Shown piece after piece: positions 6,596 through 13,693 of a DNA stretch of 14,447 nucleotides. Source of the DNA: JACCQS01 sp050999295 (GTDB taxonomy: Bacteria; Actinomycetota; Actinomycetes; Mycobacteriales; Geodermatophilaceae); assembly GCA_050999295.1 (NCBI GenBank), contig JBPCPI010000136.1, positions 1 through 14,447 of the forward strand, read 5' to 3'. Position 1 is the stretch's first letter. Every line of letters starts with the position of its first letter. The notes under the pieces were generated by a model. That model searched no databases. It worked only from the letters and a program-made list of their open reading frames with translations, and had not been told where the DNA came from. The position numbers and the translations under genes are program-made.

Positions 6596-7798
6596 GTGAA
6601 CGTTCGACGGCCGGATGACGCAGCGATGATCACGACCCTGCGCCGGGTCGAGCACTCAGCCGGTGCGCTGGCGACGCAGAGCGTCTCGCGGATGGACGAA
6701 CTCCTGCCGTGGTTCCGCTCCATGCCGGCAGACCGCCGGTCGTGGGTGAGCCTGGTCGCGCAGGCCGGCGTGGCTTCGCTGGTCGAGTGGATGCGCGATC
6801 AGGACGTGCCACCCAGGTTGACCGGAGAGGTCTTCGGCACCGCCCCCCGAGAACTCGCACGCGTGGTGAGTCTCAAACAGACCGTCGATCTCATCCGAGT
6901 GGTGGTCGGCGTGGTCGAGTCGCGGATCGAGTCGCTGGCCGAGCCCGGCACCGAGACCGAGCTGCGCGAAGGGATCCTGCGCTACAGCCGGGAGGTGGCC
7001 TTTGCTGCCGCCCAGATCTATGCCAGCTACGCCGAGAGTCGGGGCGCGTGGGATGCCCGCCTGGAAGCTCTCGCGATCGACAGCCTGCTCCGGGGCGAAC
7101 CCGCCCAGACTCTGGCCAGCCAAGCCGCAGCGCTCGGCTGGTCCGGCGCCGGACAAGTGCTGGTGATGATCGGGGCCGCCCCCGCGCAGGACCGCGAGCA
7201 GGTGCACGGTTCAATCACCAGGGCAGGACATCGCCGTGGCCTGAAGGTGCTCGCCGGTGTGCACGAGGAAGATCTAGTCGTCGTCCTCGCCTCCTCGGAG
7301 GACCCCACCCGGCATGCCGCTGCTCTTGCCGAGCAGTTCGGGCCGGGGGCGGTCGTGTTCGGCCCCGTGGTGTCCTCCTTCGGGGACCTGGGCGGCTCGG
7401 CGGCGGCGGCACAGAGCGCCTTGGCCGTCGCGGCCGCCTGGCCGCAGGCACCCCGACCCGTGGCGGCTGCGGAACTGCTACCCGAACGAGCGCTGGCTGG
7501 GGATCGGCTCGCACTGGCCGAGCTTGCCGCCGTGACCGAACGGCTGGCCGAATCCGGCGAGGTCGTAGTGGAGACCGTCCGGGCCTATCTGGGTACCGGC
7601 GGGAGTCTCGAGGCCACTGCGCGTGAAGTCTTCGTCCATCCGAACACCGTGCGATACCGCCTTCGTCGGGCGGCGCAGGAGACAGGTGTCCTGGCTACCA
7701 CACCCCGCGGGGCCTGGACCCTGCAGATCGCCCTGACCCTTTCCGCGCTGAACGACGGCCGCGGCAGGGAGCACCACGGCAGATCCTTGTTGTTGTAG
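6596..7798 (+). CDS. fasR: PucR-family transcriptional regulator of the fab operon (FasR-like)
   Basis: A 400-residue cytoplasmic DNA-binding regulator. The N-terminal half (about 14-165) is a helical conserved region with S-A-G-A-L-A-T-Q and S-L-V-E-W-M segments like M. tuberculosis Rv2242. The centre (about 185-300) is a GGDEF-like sensor region typical of PucR proteins. The C-terminus (about 336-364) is the PucR helix-turn-helix with E-A-T-A-R-E-V-F-V-H-P-N-T-V-R-Y-R-L. In Streptomyces coelicolor the protein at this position, FasR, activates fabDHPF, so the same role is inferred here. The start is uncertain: GTG at 6596 fits the family length, ATG at 6626 is possible, and a GTG at 6560 has GGAGG 9 bases upstream. 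It ends 79 bases before fabD. Confidence 0.9.
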   Translation: MNVRRPDDAAMITTLRRVEHSAGALATQSVSRMDELLPWFRSMPADRRSWVSLVAQAGVASLVEWMRDQDVPPRLTGEVFGTAPRELARVVSLKQTVDLIRVVVGVVESRIESLAEPGTETELREGILRYSREVAFAAAQIYASYAESRGAWDARLEALAIDSLLRGEPAQTLASQAAALGWSGAGQVLVMIGAAPAQDREQVHGSITRAGHRRGLKVLAGVHEEDLVVVLASSEDPTRHAAALAEQFGPGAVVFGPVVSSFGDLGGSAAAAQSALAVAAAWPQAPRPVAAAELLPERALAGDRLALAELAAVTERLAESGEVVVETVRAYLGTGGSLEATAREVFVHPNTVRYRLRRAAQETGVLATTPRGAWTLQIALTLSALNDGRGREHHGRSLLL

Positions 7799-7809
7799 AA
7801 AAGCTACAA
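7793..7809. promoter_or_regulatory. Inverted repeat TTGTAG-N5-CTACAA upstream of fabD, candidate FasR operator
   Basis: TTGTAG (7793-7798) and CTACAA (7804-7809) form a perfect 6-bp inverted repeat around AAAAG. The left arm contains the TAG stop codon of the PucR gene. It is AT-rich in a GC-rich context and centred 77 bases before the fabD start, a sensible position for an activator. There is no U-tract after it, so an intrinsic terminator is unlikely. Binding by the adjacent PucR protein is inference from the Streptomyces FasR-fabD relationship. Confidence 0.45.
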
Positions 7810-7856
7810 AGCACAGGCGCAACGATTCGTACGCACCGTGGGCACTCCTGGTGTCG

Positions 7857-7877
7857 GATAGTGCATATCGTGTAACG
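7857..7877 (+). promoter_or_regulatory. Possible fabD promoter -10 region, short-leader or leaderless start
   Basis: GATAGT (7857-7862) and TATCGT (7866-7871) are -10-like hexamers immediately before the fabD ATG at 7878, and there is no Shine-Dalgarno sequence in front of that ATG. Either hexamer would place the transcript start within about ten bases of the ATG, which suggests a short-leader or leaderless message. No good -35 element is seen at the right spacing, which would fit dependence on an activator. This is a weak call. Confidence 0.25.
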
Positions 7878-9065
7878 ATGCTCGTCATCCTCGCTCCGGG
7901 CCAGGGAGCCCAGAGCCCGGGGATGCTCGGTCCATGGCTCGACCTCGCTGGTGCCCGCGAGCGGCTCAGCTGGTTCTCCGCAGTGTGCGGCATTGACCTC
8001 ATTGCCCTCGGCACGACTGCTGATGCCGAACAGATCAAGAACACCGCGGTCACCCAGCCGTTGGTGGTGGCACTCGGGCTGCTGGCCGCTGACGAGCTGG
8101 GGCTGCTGCGCTTCGACGGCGGTGCACCGGCCGATGCCACGCTGACGGCGGGGCATAGCGTCGGAGAGATCACCGCGGCCACCGTGGCCGGTGCGCTCAG
8201 TCCAGAGGCGGCGATCGCCTTCGCCGCCGTCCGTGGGGCAGAGATGGCCGCGGCGTGCAAGCTCACGCCGACCGGCATGTCCGCCCTGCTCGGTGGGGAC
8301 CAGGAGCAGGTCCTGGCCTGCATCGAGGAGCTCGGGCTCACCGCCGCGAATCGCAACGGTGCCGGGCAGATCGTGGCTGCGGGGGCGATGCCGGCCTTGG
8401 CCGACCTCGCCGCGGCTCCCCCGGAAAAGACGAGGGTCATTCCCCTCTCCGTCGCCGGCGCCTTCCACACCTCATACATGCAGCCTGCCCAGGATGCGCT
8501 GGGTGCCTTCGCCGAGGGAATCACCGCCAGCAACCCGAGTCGGTTGCTGTTGTCGAACTCCGACGGCACTGCGGTCGAGACCGGCCGGGGCACGGTTCGT
8601 CGACTCGTTGCCCAGCTGACCTCCCCGGTGCGCTTCGACTCGTGCCTGGCCGCAATGCGGGACATCGGGGTACGTGGGGTCATCGAACTGCCGCCCGGCG
8701 GAGTCCTGGCCGGATTGGTCAAACGTGAACTCAAGGGGGTCCCCGTCGTAGCGGTGAAAACCCCCGATGACCTCCACGCCGCCCGGGAGATGCTGCATCT
8801 GCAGGCCGGTAAGATCGAGGATGAACACCGCCCGGACTGGCGCATGGTCGTGGCTCCGGTCCGTGGGACGGTCAGCCTGGCCGAGGTCTCCGAAGGTGCG
8901 AACGTAGACGCCGGCACTCCGCTTGGAGTTGTCACTGGTCGTCGGGACGAGGTACACCTGTCTGCGGGCTACGACGGCGTACTCGCCGAATGGCTTGTTG
9001 TGGACGGGGATCTCGTCGATGCTGGCGACCCGGTAGCACGGCTCTATCCGACGAGCATGCGATGA
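7878..9065 (+). CDS. fabD: Malonyl-CoA:ACP transacylase with C-terminal lysine-less biotinyl/lipoyl-like domain
   Basis: Residues 1 to about 305 are a malonyl-CoA:ACP transacylase, which moves malonate from CoA to the acyl carrier protein for fatty acid elongation. Seen are P-G-Q-G-A-Q (7-12), the nucleophile elbow G-H-S-V-G-E with Ser94, Arg119, and catalytic His197 in G-A-F-H. After a linker (about 306-323), residues about 324-391 form a second domain with the pattern of a biotinyl/lipoyl carrier: A-P-V-R-G-T-V, S-E-G-A-N-V-D-A-G-T-P-L, a hairpin, G-Y-D-G-V-L, and V-D-G-D-L-V-D-A-G-D-P-V-A-R-L. The residue matching the modified lysine is Arg356, and no lysine occurs from 324 to the end. Standard FabD is about 310 residues. 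The ATG at 7878 directly starts the first beta strand; no Shine-Dalgarno sequence is visible. It is first in the fab operon, 31 bases before fabH. Confidence 0.95.
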   Translation: MLVILAPGQGAQSPGMLGPWLDLAGARERLSWFSAVCGIDLIALGTTADAEQIKNTAVTQPLVVALGLLAADELGLLRFDGGAPADATLTAGHSVGEITAATVAGALSPEAAIAFAAVRGAEMAAACKLTPTGMSALLGGDQEQVLACIEELGLTAANRNGAGQIVAAGAMPALADLAAAPPEKTRVIPLSVAGAFHTSYMQPAQDALGAFAEGITASNPSRLLLSNSDGTAVETGRGTVRRLVAQLTSPVRFDSCLAAMRDIGVRGVIELPPGGVLAGLVKRELKGVPVVAVKTPDDLHAAREMLHLQAGKIEDEHRPDWRMVVAPVRGTVSLAEVSEGANVDAGTPLGVVTGRRDEVHLSAGYDGVLAEWLVVDGDLVDAGDPVARLYPTSMR

Positions 9066-9079
9066 GCCATGCGATCGGC
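9056..9079 (+). repeat. Short 12-bp tandem repeat across the fabD stop
   Basis: Two adjacent 12-bp units, CATGCGATGAGC (9056-9067) and CATGCGATCGGC (9068-9079), match at 10 of 12 positions. The TGA stop of fabD lies in the first unit. The fabH Shine-Dalgarno sequence AGGAG follows shortly after. It may be a small local duplication of the fabD 3' end; no function is evident. Confidence 0.4.
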
Positions 9080-9096
9080 TATTCAGGAGTGCCGAC

Positions 9097-10068
9097 ATGA
9101 GCCGGAGCCTTAGCCTGCGGACGGGGGCGCCCGGAGCCAGAATTCTCGGCTTCGGCGATTACCGCCCGCGGCGCATCGTCACCAACGACGAGATCTCCCA
9201 GCGGGTCGACACGACCGACGAGTGGATCCGTACCCGGGTGGGGATCGCCGAGCGCCGATTCGCCGGCGACGACGAGTCTGTGGTGGACATGTCGGTTGCA
9301 GCGGCCGGAAAAGCGCTTGCGAACAGTGGCGTCCTGGCCGCGGACATCGACACGGTCATCGTCGCCACCTGCACACCACCGTCACCGATCCCCGGGCTGG
9401 CGCCGGAAGTCTCGCACCGCCTGGGCATCAGGACTGCGGGTGCCTTCGACCTGAATGCGGCCTGTGCGGGATTCTGTTACGGGTTGGCCAGCGCTGCCGA
9501 TGCGATCCGGAGTGGATCCGCGCAGTACGCGCTGGTCATCGGTGCCGAGCGGCTGACCGACTGGACCGATCAGGATGACCGTGGCACCTGCATCATCTTC
9601 GGGGACGGCGCGGGGGCGGCCGTCGTCGCGGCGAGCGACAAGCCCGGCATCGGGCCCGTGGTCTGGGGTAGTGACGGTGACAAGTCGCGAGCAATCTCGG
9701 TCGCGGACCGGTACTCCTTCATGGAAATGGACGGCCGTGCGGTCTACCGCTGGGCGACCACCAAGCTGGCCGACTCGACCCATCGCGCGTGTCAACTTGC
9801 GGGTGTGGACGTCAGCGACATCGATGTCTTCGTCCCGCACCAGGCGAACCTGCGCATCGTGGACTCGATGGTGCGGACCCTGAAGCTCGGGGACCACGTA
9901 GCTGTGGCCCGCGACATCGTCGTCTCGGGCAATACGTCGTCGGCATCCATCCCGCTCGCGCTGACGGCCATGATCGAACGCGGCGAGGTCAAGACCGGAG
10001 ACGTCGCGCTCTTGCTCGGCTTCGGAGCGGGACTGACCTATGCAGGACAGGTCGTCATCTGCCCGTGA
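9097..10068 (+). CDS. fabH: 3-oxoacyl-ACP synthase III
   Basis: A 323-residue KAS III that condenses a short acyl-CoA primer with malonyl-ACP to start fatty acid synthesis. The catalytic triad is visible: Cys123 in N-A-A-C-A-G-F, His248 in P-H-Q-A-N, and Asn279 in S-G-N-T-S-S-A-S. Other KAS III blocks are T-D-E-W-I-R-T-R-V-G-I-A-E-R-R near 40-54 and F-G-D-G-A-G-A-A-V at 168-176. Length is normal. ATG at 9097 has AGGAG 7 bases upstream. Primer preference (acetyl versus branched) cannot be judged from sequence by eye, though actinomycete enzymes often use branched primers. In M. tuberculosis fabH is not between fabD and the ACP gene, while Streptomyces has it here as in this window. Confidence 0.96.
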   Translation: MSRSLSLRTGAPGARILGFGDYRPRRIVTNDEISQRVDTTDEWIRTRVGIAERRFAGDDESVVDMSVAAAGKALANSGVLAADIDTVIVATCTPPSPIPGLAPEVSHRLGIRTAGAFDLNAACAGFCYGLASAADAIRSGSAQYALVIGAERLTDWTDQDDRGTCIIFGDGAGAAVVAASDKPGIGPVVWGSDGDKSRAISVADRYSFMEMDGRAVYRWATTKLADSTHRACQLAGVDVSDIDVFVPHQANLRIVDSMVRTLKLGDHVAVARDIVVSGNTSSASIPLALTAMIERGEVKTGDVALLLGFGAGLTYAGQVVICP

Positions 10069-10150
10069 ACCCGTGACCCACAGCTGAACAGTCAGTGCCG
10101 CACCGGGAAAGACTCGGTACGGATGTACTCAAACGAAGGGATCACCACGC

Positions 10151-10396
10151 ATGGCGACAACCGAGGAAATCCAATCAGGCCTTGCCGAAATCCTCGAGGA
10201 GGTGGCCGGTGTGCTGCCCGCCGATGCCACACCGGAGAAGTCGTTCACCGAGGACCTCGACGTGGACTCGCTCTCGATGGTCGAGATCGCGACAGCAGTC
10301 GAGGACAAGTTCGGGGTCGCCATTCCTGATGACGAACTGGCCAATATCCGCACCGTGGGTGACGCCGTCTCGTTCATCGACAAGAACCAGAGCTGA
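10151..10396 (+). CDS. acpP: Acyl carrier protein
   Basis: An acidic, four-helix carrier of 81 residues that holds the growing acyl chain on a 4'-phosphopantetheine arm. The attachment site is Ser40 in D-V-D-S-L-S, the conserved D-S-L motif at the start of helix II. The recognition helix reads M-V-E-I-A-T-A-V-E-D-K-F. Length is normal for a bacterial type II ACP and shorter at the C-terminus than mycobacterial AcpM. The ATG has GAAGGG ending 10 bases upstream. It follows fabH by 82 bases, the largest gap in the fab run after the fabD leader, and is followed by fabF after 6 bases. The gap could hold an extra promoter for high ACP output, but I see no clear -35/-10 pair. Confidence 0.97.
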   Translation: MATTEEIQSGLAEILEEVAGVLPADATPEKSFTEDLDVDSLSMVEIATAVEDKFGVAIPDDELANIRTVGDAVSFIDKNQS

Positions 10397-10402
10397 GCTG
10401 AC

Positions 10403-11626
10403 GTGTCGGACATCGTCGTCACCGGGCTCGGCGCGGCGACTTCCCTCGGGGGAGACGTCGCGTCGACCTGGGCGGCGCTGCTGGACGGCCGCTCCGGTGT
10501 GGTGCCGCTCGAAGACGACTGGGCAGCCCAGATGGCGGTGCGGATTGTGGCCCGCCTGGCCGTCGAGCCGACCGACCACCTCGATCGCGTCCTGGCCAGG
10601 CGTCTGGATCGCTGCCAACAGATGGCGCTGCTCGCCGCGCGGGAGGCGTGGGCGGACGCGGGCAGCCCGGAAGTCGATCCGGAACGGCTCGCCGTGGTTG
10701 TCGGTACCGGAGTGGGCGGCGCGAGGACCATGCTCGGGCAGGACGACGTCCTCGAGGAGCGCGGTCCAGGTCGAGTCTCGCCGCTCACGGTTCCGATGCT
10801 GATGCCGAACGGACCTGCGGCGACGGTAGGCCTGGAACTGCACGCCCGGGCCGGAGTGCATACGCCGGTGAGCGCCTGCGCGTCGGGATCCGAGGGGATC
10901 TCACTGGCTCTGGACTTGTTGCGTGCCGGAAGGGCCGACGTCGTCGTGGCCGGCGGGGCCGAGGCGTGCATCCATCCCCTGCCGATGGCCGGTTTCGCCC
11001 GGATGCGGGCCATGTCCACGCGAAACGACGATCCGCAGGCCGCCTCACGCCCGTGGGACAAGCAACGAGACGGCTTCGTCCTCGGTGAGGGCGCTGGCCT
11101 CATCGTCCTGGAGCGAGCCGAGAACGCCAAGGCTCGGGGTGCCCGCAGCTATGCGGTTCTGGCCGGCGCGGGGGTCACCAACGACTCCTTCGACATGGTC
11201 CTGCCGCAGCCAGAGGGCAAGCTCGCGGCCGCAGCGATCCGGCTGGCCCTGCGCGACGCAGGCATCGACGCAGCCGAGATCGGCCACGTCAACGCACATG
11301 CGACAGCGACGCCAACGGGTGACATCGCCGAAGCGGGCGCAATACTGACCGCTCTTGGAGATGGCGCGGCCGTGTCGGGAACCAAGTCCATGACCGGTCA
11401 CATGTTGGGGGGCGCCGGGGCGGTCGAGTCCATCTTCACCATCCTTGCCCTACGCGATCAGATCGTGCCCGGCACGCAAAACCTCGACGACCTCGACGAC
11501 GACCCGCGCGTACAGGCCCTGGACATCGTGCGCGGAGGGGCGCGCAAGACCACGTTGCGCGCCGCCGTGAACGACGCGTTCGGCTTCGGCGGGCACAACG
11601 TGGCCCTCGTCTTCACTGCCGCATGA
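10403..11626 (+). CDS. fabF: 3-oxoacyl-ACP synthase II
   Basis: A 407-residue elongating KAS that condenses acyl-ACP with malonyl-ACP. The Cys-His-His triad is Cys159 in V-S-A-C-A-S-G-S, His299 in N-A-H-A-T-A-T-P-T-G-D, and His333 in T-G-H-M-L-G-G-A-G, with the conserved Lys328 in G-T-K-S-M. The G-F-G-G-H-N block at 394-399 is intact. The GTG at 10403 is the start used, because the first strand I-V-V-T-G-L-G follows at once. No strong Shine-Dalgarno sequence is seen and the acpP stop is only 6 bases upstream, so translation is probably coupled to acpP. The gene is a single KAS, in contrast with the tandem kasA-kasB of mycobacteria. Confidence 0.96.
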   Translation: MSDIVVTGLGAATSLGGDVASTWAALLDGRSGVVPLEDDWAAQMAVRIVARLAVEPTDHLDRVLARRLDRCQQMALLAAREAWADAGSPEVDPERLAVVVGTGVGGARTMLGQDDVLEERGPGRVSPLTVPMLMPNGPAATVGLELHARAGVHTPVSACASGSEGISLALDLLRAGRADVVVAGGAEACIHPLPMAGFARMRAMSTRNDDPQAASRPWDKQRDGFVLGEGAGLIVLERAENAKARGARSYAVLAGAGVTNDSFDMVLPQPEGKLAAAAIRLALRDAGIDAAEIGHVNAHATATPTGDIAEAGAILTALGDGAAVSGTKSMTGHMLGGAGAVESIFTILALRDQIVPGTQNLDDLDDDPRVQALDIVRGGARKTTLRAAVNDAFGFGGHNVALVFTAA

Positions 11627-11657
11627 GCGGCCCACATAGAGCCCCTAGGAGACAGGC

Positions 11658-13076
11658 GTGACTGCACTGGCTCAGGTAGCCGATCTCGAGTCCCGTGACC
11701 CCCGTGACCCGTCGGTGCGCTTGGAGAACCTGTTCGACCCTGGCTCACTGCGCGAGCTGACTCGTCGGGACGACAGCGGTGTGTTCGCTGCGCGCGGCAC
11801 GATCGACGGCGCGGCCGTGGTCGCGTACTGCACCGACGCCACGAAGATGGGTGGCGCCATGGGCTCGGAGGGATGTCGGCACATCGTCGACGCCATCGAC
11901 AGCGCAGTCCGCCAGCGCGTCCCGGTGATCGCGATCTGGCACTCCGGCGGTGCGCGGCTGGCCGAGGGTGTGGAAGCCCTCGATGCCGTCGGTCTCGTCT
12001 TCGCCGCCATGGTGCGCGCCTCCGGGCGGGTTCCGCAGATCTCGGTCGTCCTCGGCCCGGCCGCCGGAGGCGCGGCGTACGGTCCGGCACTGACCGACCT
12101 GGTCATCATGGGACCGGCCGGCCGGGTGTTCGTGACCGGACCCGATGTCGTGCGCAGCGTGACCGGCGAGGACGTCGACATGGAGCGGCTCGGCGGGCCG
12201 GACACCCACGGCCGGCGCAGTGGCGTCGTACACGTGACGGTGGATTCCGAGGCTGGCGCCCTGCAGGCTGCTCGTACGGCGACCGCCCTGCTGGCCATCC
12301 AGGGCTCCTTCGATCTCGGTGCCGCCGTACGCGAGGACGAGCTGGATCCGGCGACCCTGATGCCCGACTCACCGCAGCGTGCCTACGACGTTAAACCGAT
12401 CATCACCGCTCTGCTCGACGAGCCACCGTTGGAGTTGCACACTCGTTGGGCGCCGAACATCGTGACGGCCCTCGGTCGGCTGGCCGGACGCAGTATCGGT
12501 GTGATCGCCAACAACCCATTACGCCTAGGGGGCTGCCTGAACTCCGAGTCGGCTGAGAAGGCTGCCCGGTTCGTACGCATGTGTGATGCCTTCGGCCTAC
12601 CGCTGGTCGTCCTGGTCGATGTGCCGGGATATCTCCCTGGCGTCGGTCAGGAGTGGGATGGTGTGGTGCGCCGCGGCGCGAAACTGTTGCACGCCTTCGC
12701 CGAAGCCGTTGTACCCCGGGTGACACTCGTGACCCGCAAGTCCTATGGGGGTGCCTACATCGCCATGAATGCCCGCTCGCTGGGAGCCACGGCTGTCTTC
12801 GCCTGGCCCGGAGCCGAGGTCGCGGTGATGGGCGCCAAGGCCGCCGTCGGCATCCTGCACCGCAAGAAGCTCGCGGCTGCGGCACTCGAGGATCGCCAGG
12901 CTCTGCACGATCACCTGGCCAAGGAGCACGAGCGGATCGCGGGCGGAGTCAACCGGGCCCTGCAGCTTGGCGTGGTCGACGCAGTGGTGGAGCCGGCCGA
13001 TACCCGCCGCCGTTTGGTGGAAGCCCTCGCCGCGGCGCCGGCAGGTCGAGGGGCGCACGGCAACATCCCGCTGTGA
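11658..13076 (+). CDS. accD: Acyl-CoA carboxylase carboxyltransferase beta subunit (AccD6-like, acetyl-CoA type)
   Basis: A 472-residue carboxyltransferase that moves CO2 from biotin on the alpha subunit to acetyl-CoA (or another short acyl-CoA), making malonyl-CoA. It has both crotonase-fold halves in one chain: the first oxyanion hole is in G-P-A-A-G-G-A-A-Y-G-P at 133-143, and the second in S-Y-G-G-A-Y at 362-367, with V-M-G-A-K-A-A-V-G-I-L-H-R at 390-402. Ile368, after G-G-A-Y, matches the position where Ile favours acetyl-CoA and Asp favours propionyl-CoA in Streptomyces AccB/PccB. There is no zinc ribbon. The GTG at 11658 has AGGAG 6 bases upstream. Size and position match M. tuberculosis AccD6. 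The biotin-carrying alpha subunit is not in the window. Confidence 0.94.
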   Translation: MTALAQVADLESRDPRDPSVRLENLFDPGSLRELTRRDDSGVFAARGTIDGAAVVAYCTDATKMGGAMGSEGCRHIVDAIDSAVRQRVPVIAIWHSGGARLAEGVEALDAVGLVFAAMVRASGRVPQISVVLGPAAGGAAYGPALTDLVIMGPAGRVFVTGPDVVRSVTGEDVDMERLGGPDTHGRRSGVVHVTVDSEAGALQAARTATALLAIQGSFDLGAAVREDELDPATLMPDSPQRAYDVKPIITALLDEPPLELHTRWAPNIVTALGRLAGRSIGVIANNPLRLGGCLNSESAEKAARFVRMCDAFGLPLVVLVDVPGYLPGVGQEWDGVVRRGAKLLHAFAEAVVPRVTLVTRKSYGGAYIAMNARSLGATAVFAWPGAEVAVMGAKAAVGILHRKKLAAAALEDRQALHDHLAKEHERIAGGVNRALQLGVVDAVVEPADTRRRLVEALAAAPAGRGAHGNIPL

Positions 13077-13091
13077 GCGCCGGCTGAATGG

Positions 13092-13151
13092 ACTTACTCC
13101 GGAGAAAGTGCCGACTGCGCAGCGGCAGACCGCACGTTATCCGGAGAAAGT
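13092..13151. repeat. Palindromic repeat pair with TCCGGAGAAAGT in the accD / DUF3145 gap
   Basis: TCCGGAGAAAGT occurs exactly at 13098-13109 and 13140-13151, 42 bp apart. The first copy is part of ACTTACTCCGGAGAAAGT (13092-13109), an 18-bp palindrome with only one symmetric A/A mismatch pair. The second copy, ACGTTATCCGGAGAAAGT, is a weaker palindrome. Both sit in the 86-base gap between the convergent ends of accD and the DUF3145 gene. They may be regulator sites or part of a bidirectional terminator without U-tracts; neither can be decided from sequence alone. Confidence 0.45.
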
Positions 13152-13162
13152 CCCCCGGATGC

Positions 13163-13681
13163 TCAGCCGACCTGGTGGAGCCAGGTGCCCGGCGACCCTT
13201 CACCGGCATGCCGGTAGTGCTCGAGATCGGCGTCCCACAACGCCCCCAGCAGGGTCTGGATGCCGTGGTCGAGGTCCTCCCGGGACGACGCGGTCGCTAG
13301 CAGGTGACGCAACTGCTGCTCACCGACCAGGAAATCCCCGTTGGCCCCGACGATGCCGCGGAAGATCCCGCGTCCGGGTACGTGGCAGATCCGCTCCCCG
13401 TCGCAGCCGGCGCTGGGTTCCTCGGTGACCTCGAAGCGCAACATCGTCCACGCGCGCAGGGCGCTGGCGATCCGGGCTGCGCTCCCGCGCGGCCCGGTCC
13501 AGGTGTACTCGGCTCGGAACTGACCCGGCGCGGCGGGTTGGGCGTCCCACTTGAGACTGATCGGAGCGGCCACGACGCCGCTGATGGCCCATTCGACATG
13601 GGGGCACAGGGCGGGGGGGCACGCGTGCATGAAGACCGTGCCCCGCGTAGGGCCGGTCTGCTCGCTGAGCTGAGATAGCAC
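13163..13681 (-). CDS. DUF3145 family protein
   Basis: A 172-residue cytoplasmic protein that I recognise as the actinobacterial DUF3145 family from the blocks C-P-H-V-E-W-A-I-S-G-V, L-K-W-x-x-Q-P-A-A-P-G, the E-Y-T-W-T-G-P-R-G segment, A-L-R-A-W-T-M-L-R-F-E-V-T-E-E-P-S-A-G, G-I-F-R-G-I-V-G-A-N-G-D, and the terminal H-A-G-E-G-S-P-G-T-W-L-H-Q-V. Its function is unknown to me. It contains four cysteines (at about 21, 26, 93 and 98), not in a clear metal motif. The GTG at 13681 has AAGGGGG about 6 bases upstream. It is convergent with accD, and I recall members of this family beside fab genes in other actinomycetes, so a link to fatty acid synthesis is possible but only inferred from position. 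Confidence 0.88.
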   Translation of the reverse strand: MLSQLSEQTGPTRGTVFMHACPPALCPHVEWAISGVVAAPISLKWDAQPAAPGQFRAEYTWTGPRGSAARIASALRAWTMLRFEVTEEPSAGCDGERICHVPGRGIFRGIVGANGDFLVGEQQLRHLLATASSREDLDHGIQTLLGALWDADLEHYRHAGEGSPGTWLHQVG

Positions 13682-13693
13682 CGTGTCCCCCTT

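Noticed and set aside
6511..6723. 71-residue N-terminal extension of the PAP2 phosphatase
   Set aside because: It would overlap the 5' part of the divergent PucR gene and is Arg/Ser-rich without a membrane segment; the ATG at 6510 has a strong GGAGGAGG site.
7793..7809. Intrinsic terminator after the PucR gene
   Set aside because: The stem is only 6 bp, AT-rich, and not followed by a U-tract; an operator is a better reading.
7478..8935. A 485-codon minus-strand open frame opposite the PucR gene and fabD
   Set aside because: It spans two well-supported genes and their intergenic region on the other strand, and its translation is low-complexity Ser/Ala/Pro-rich with no family motif.
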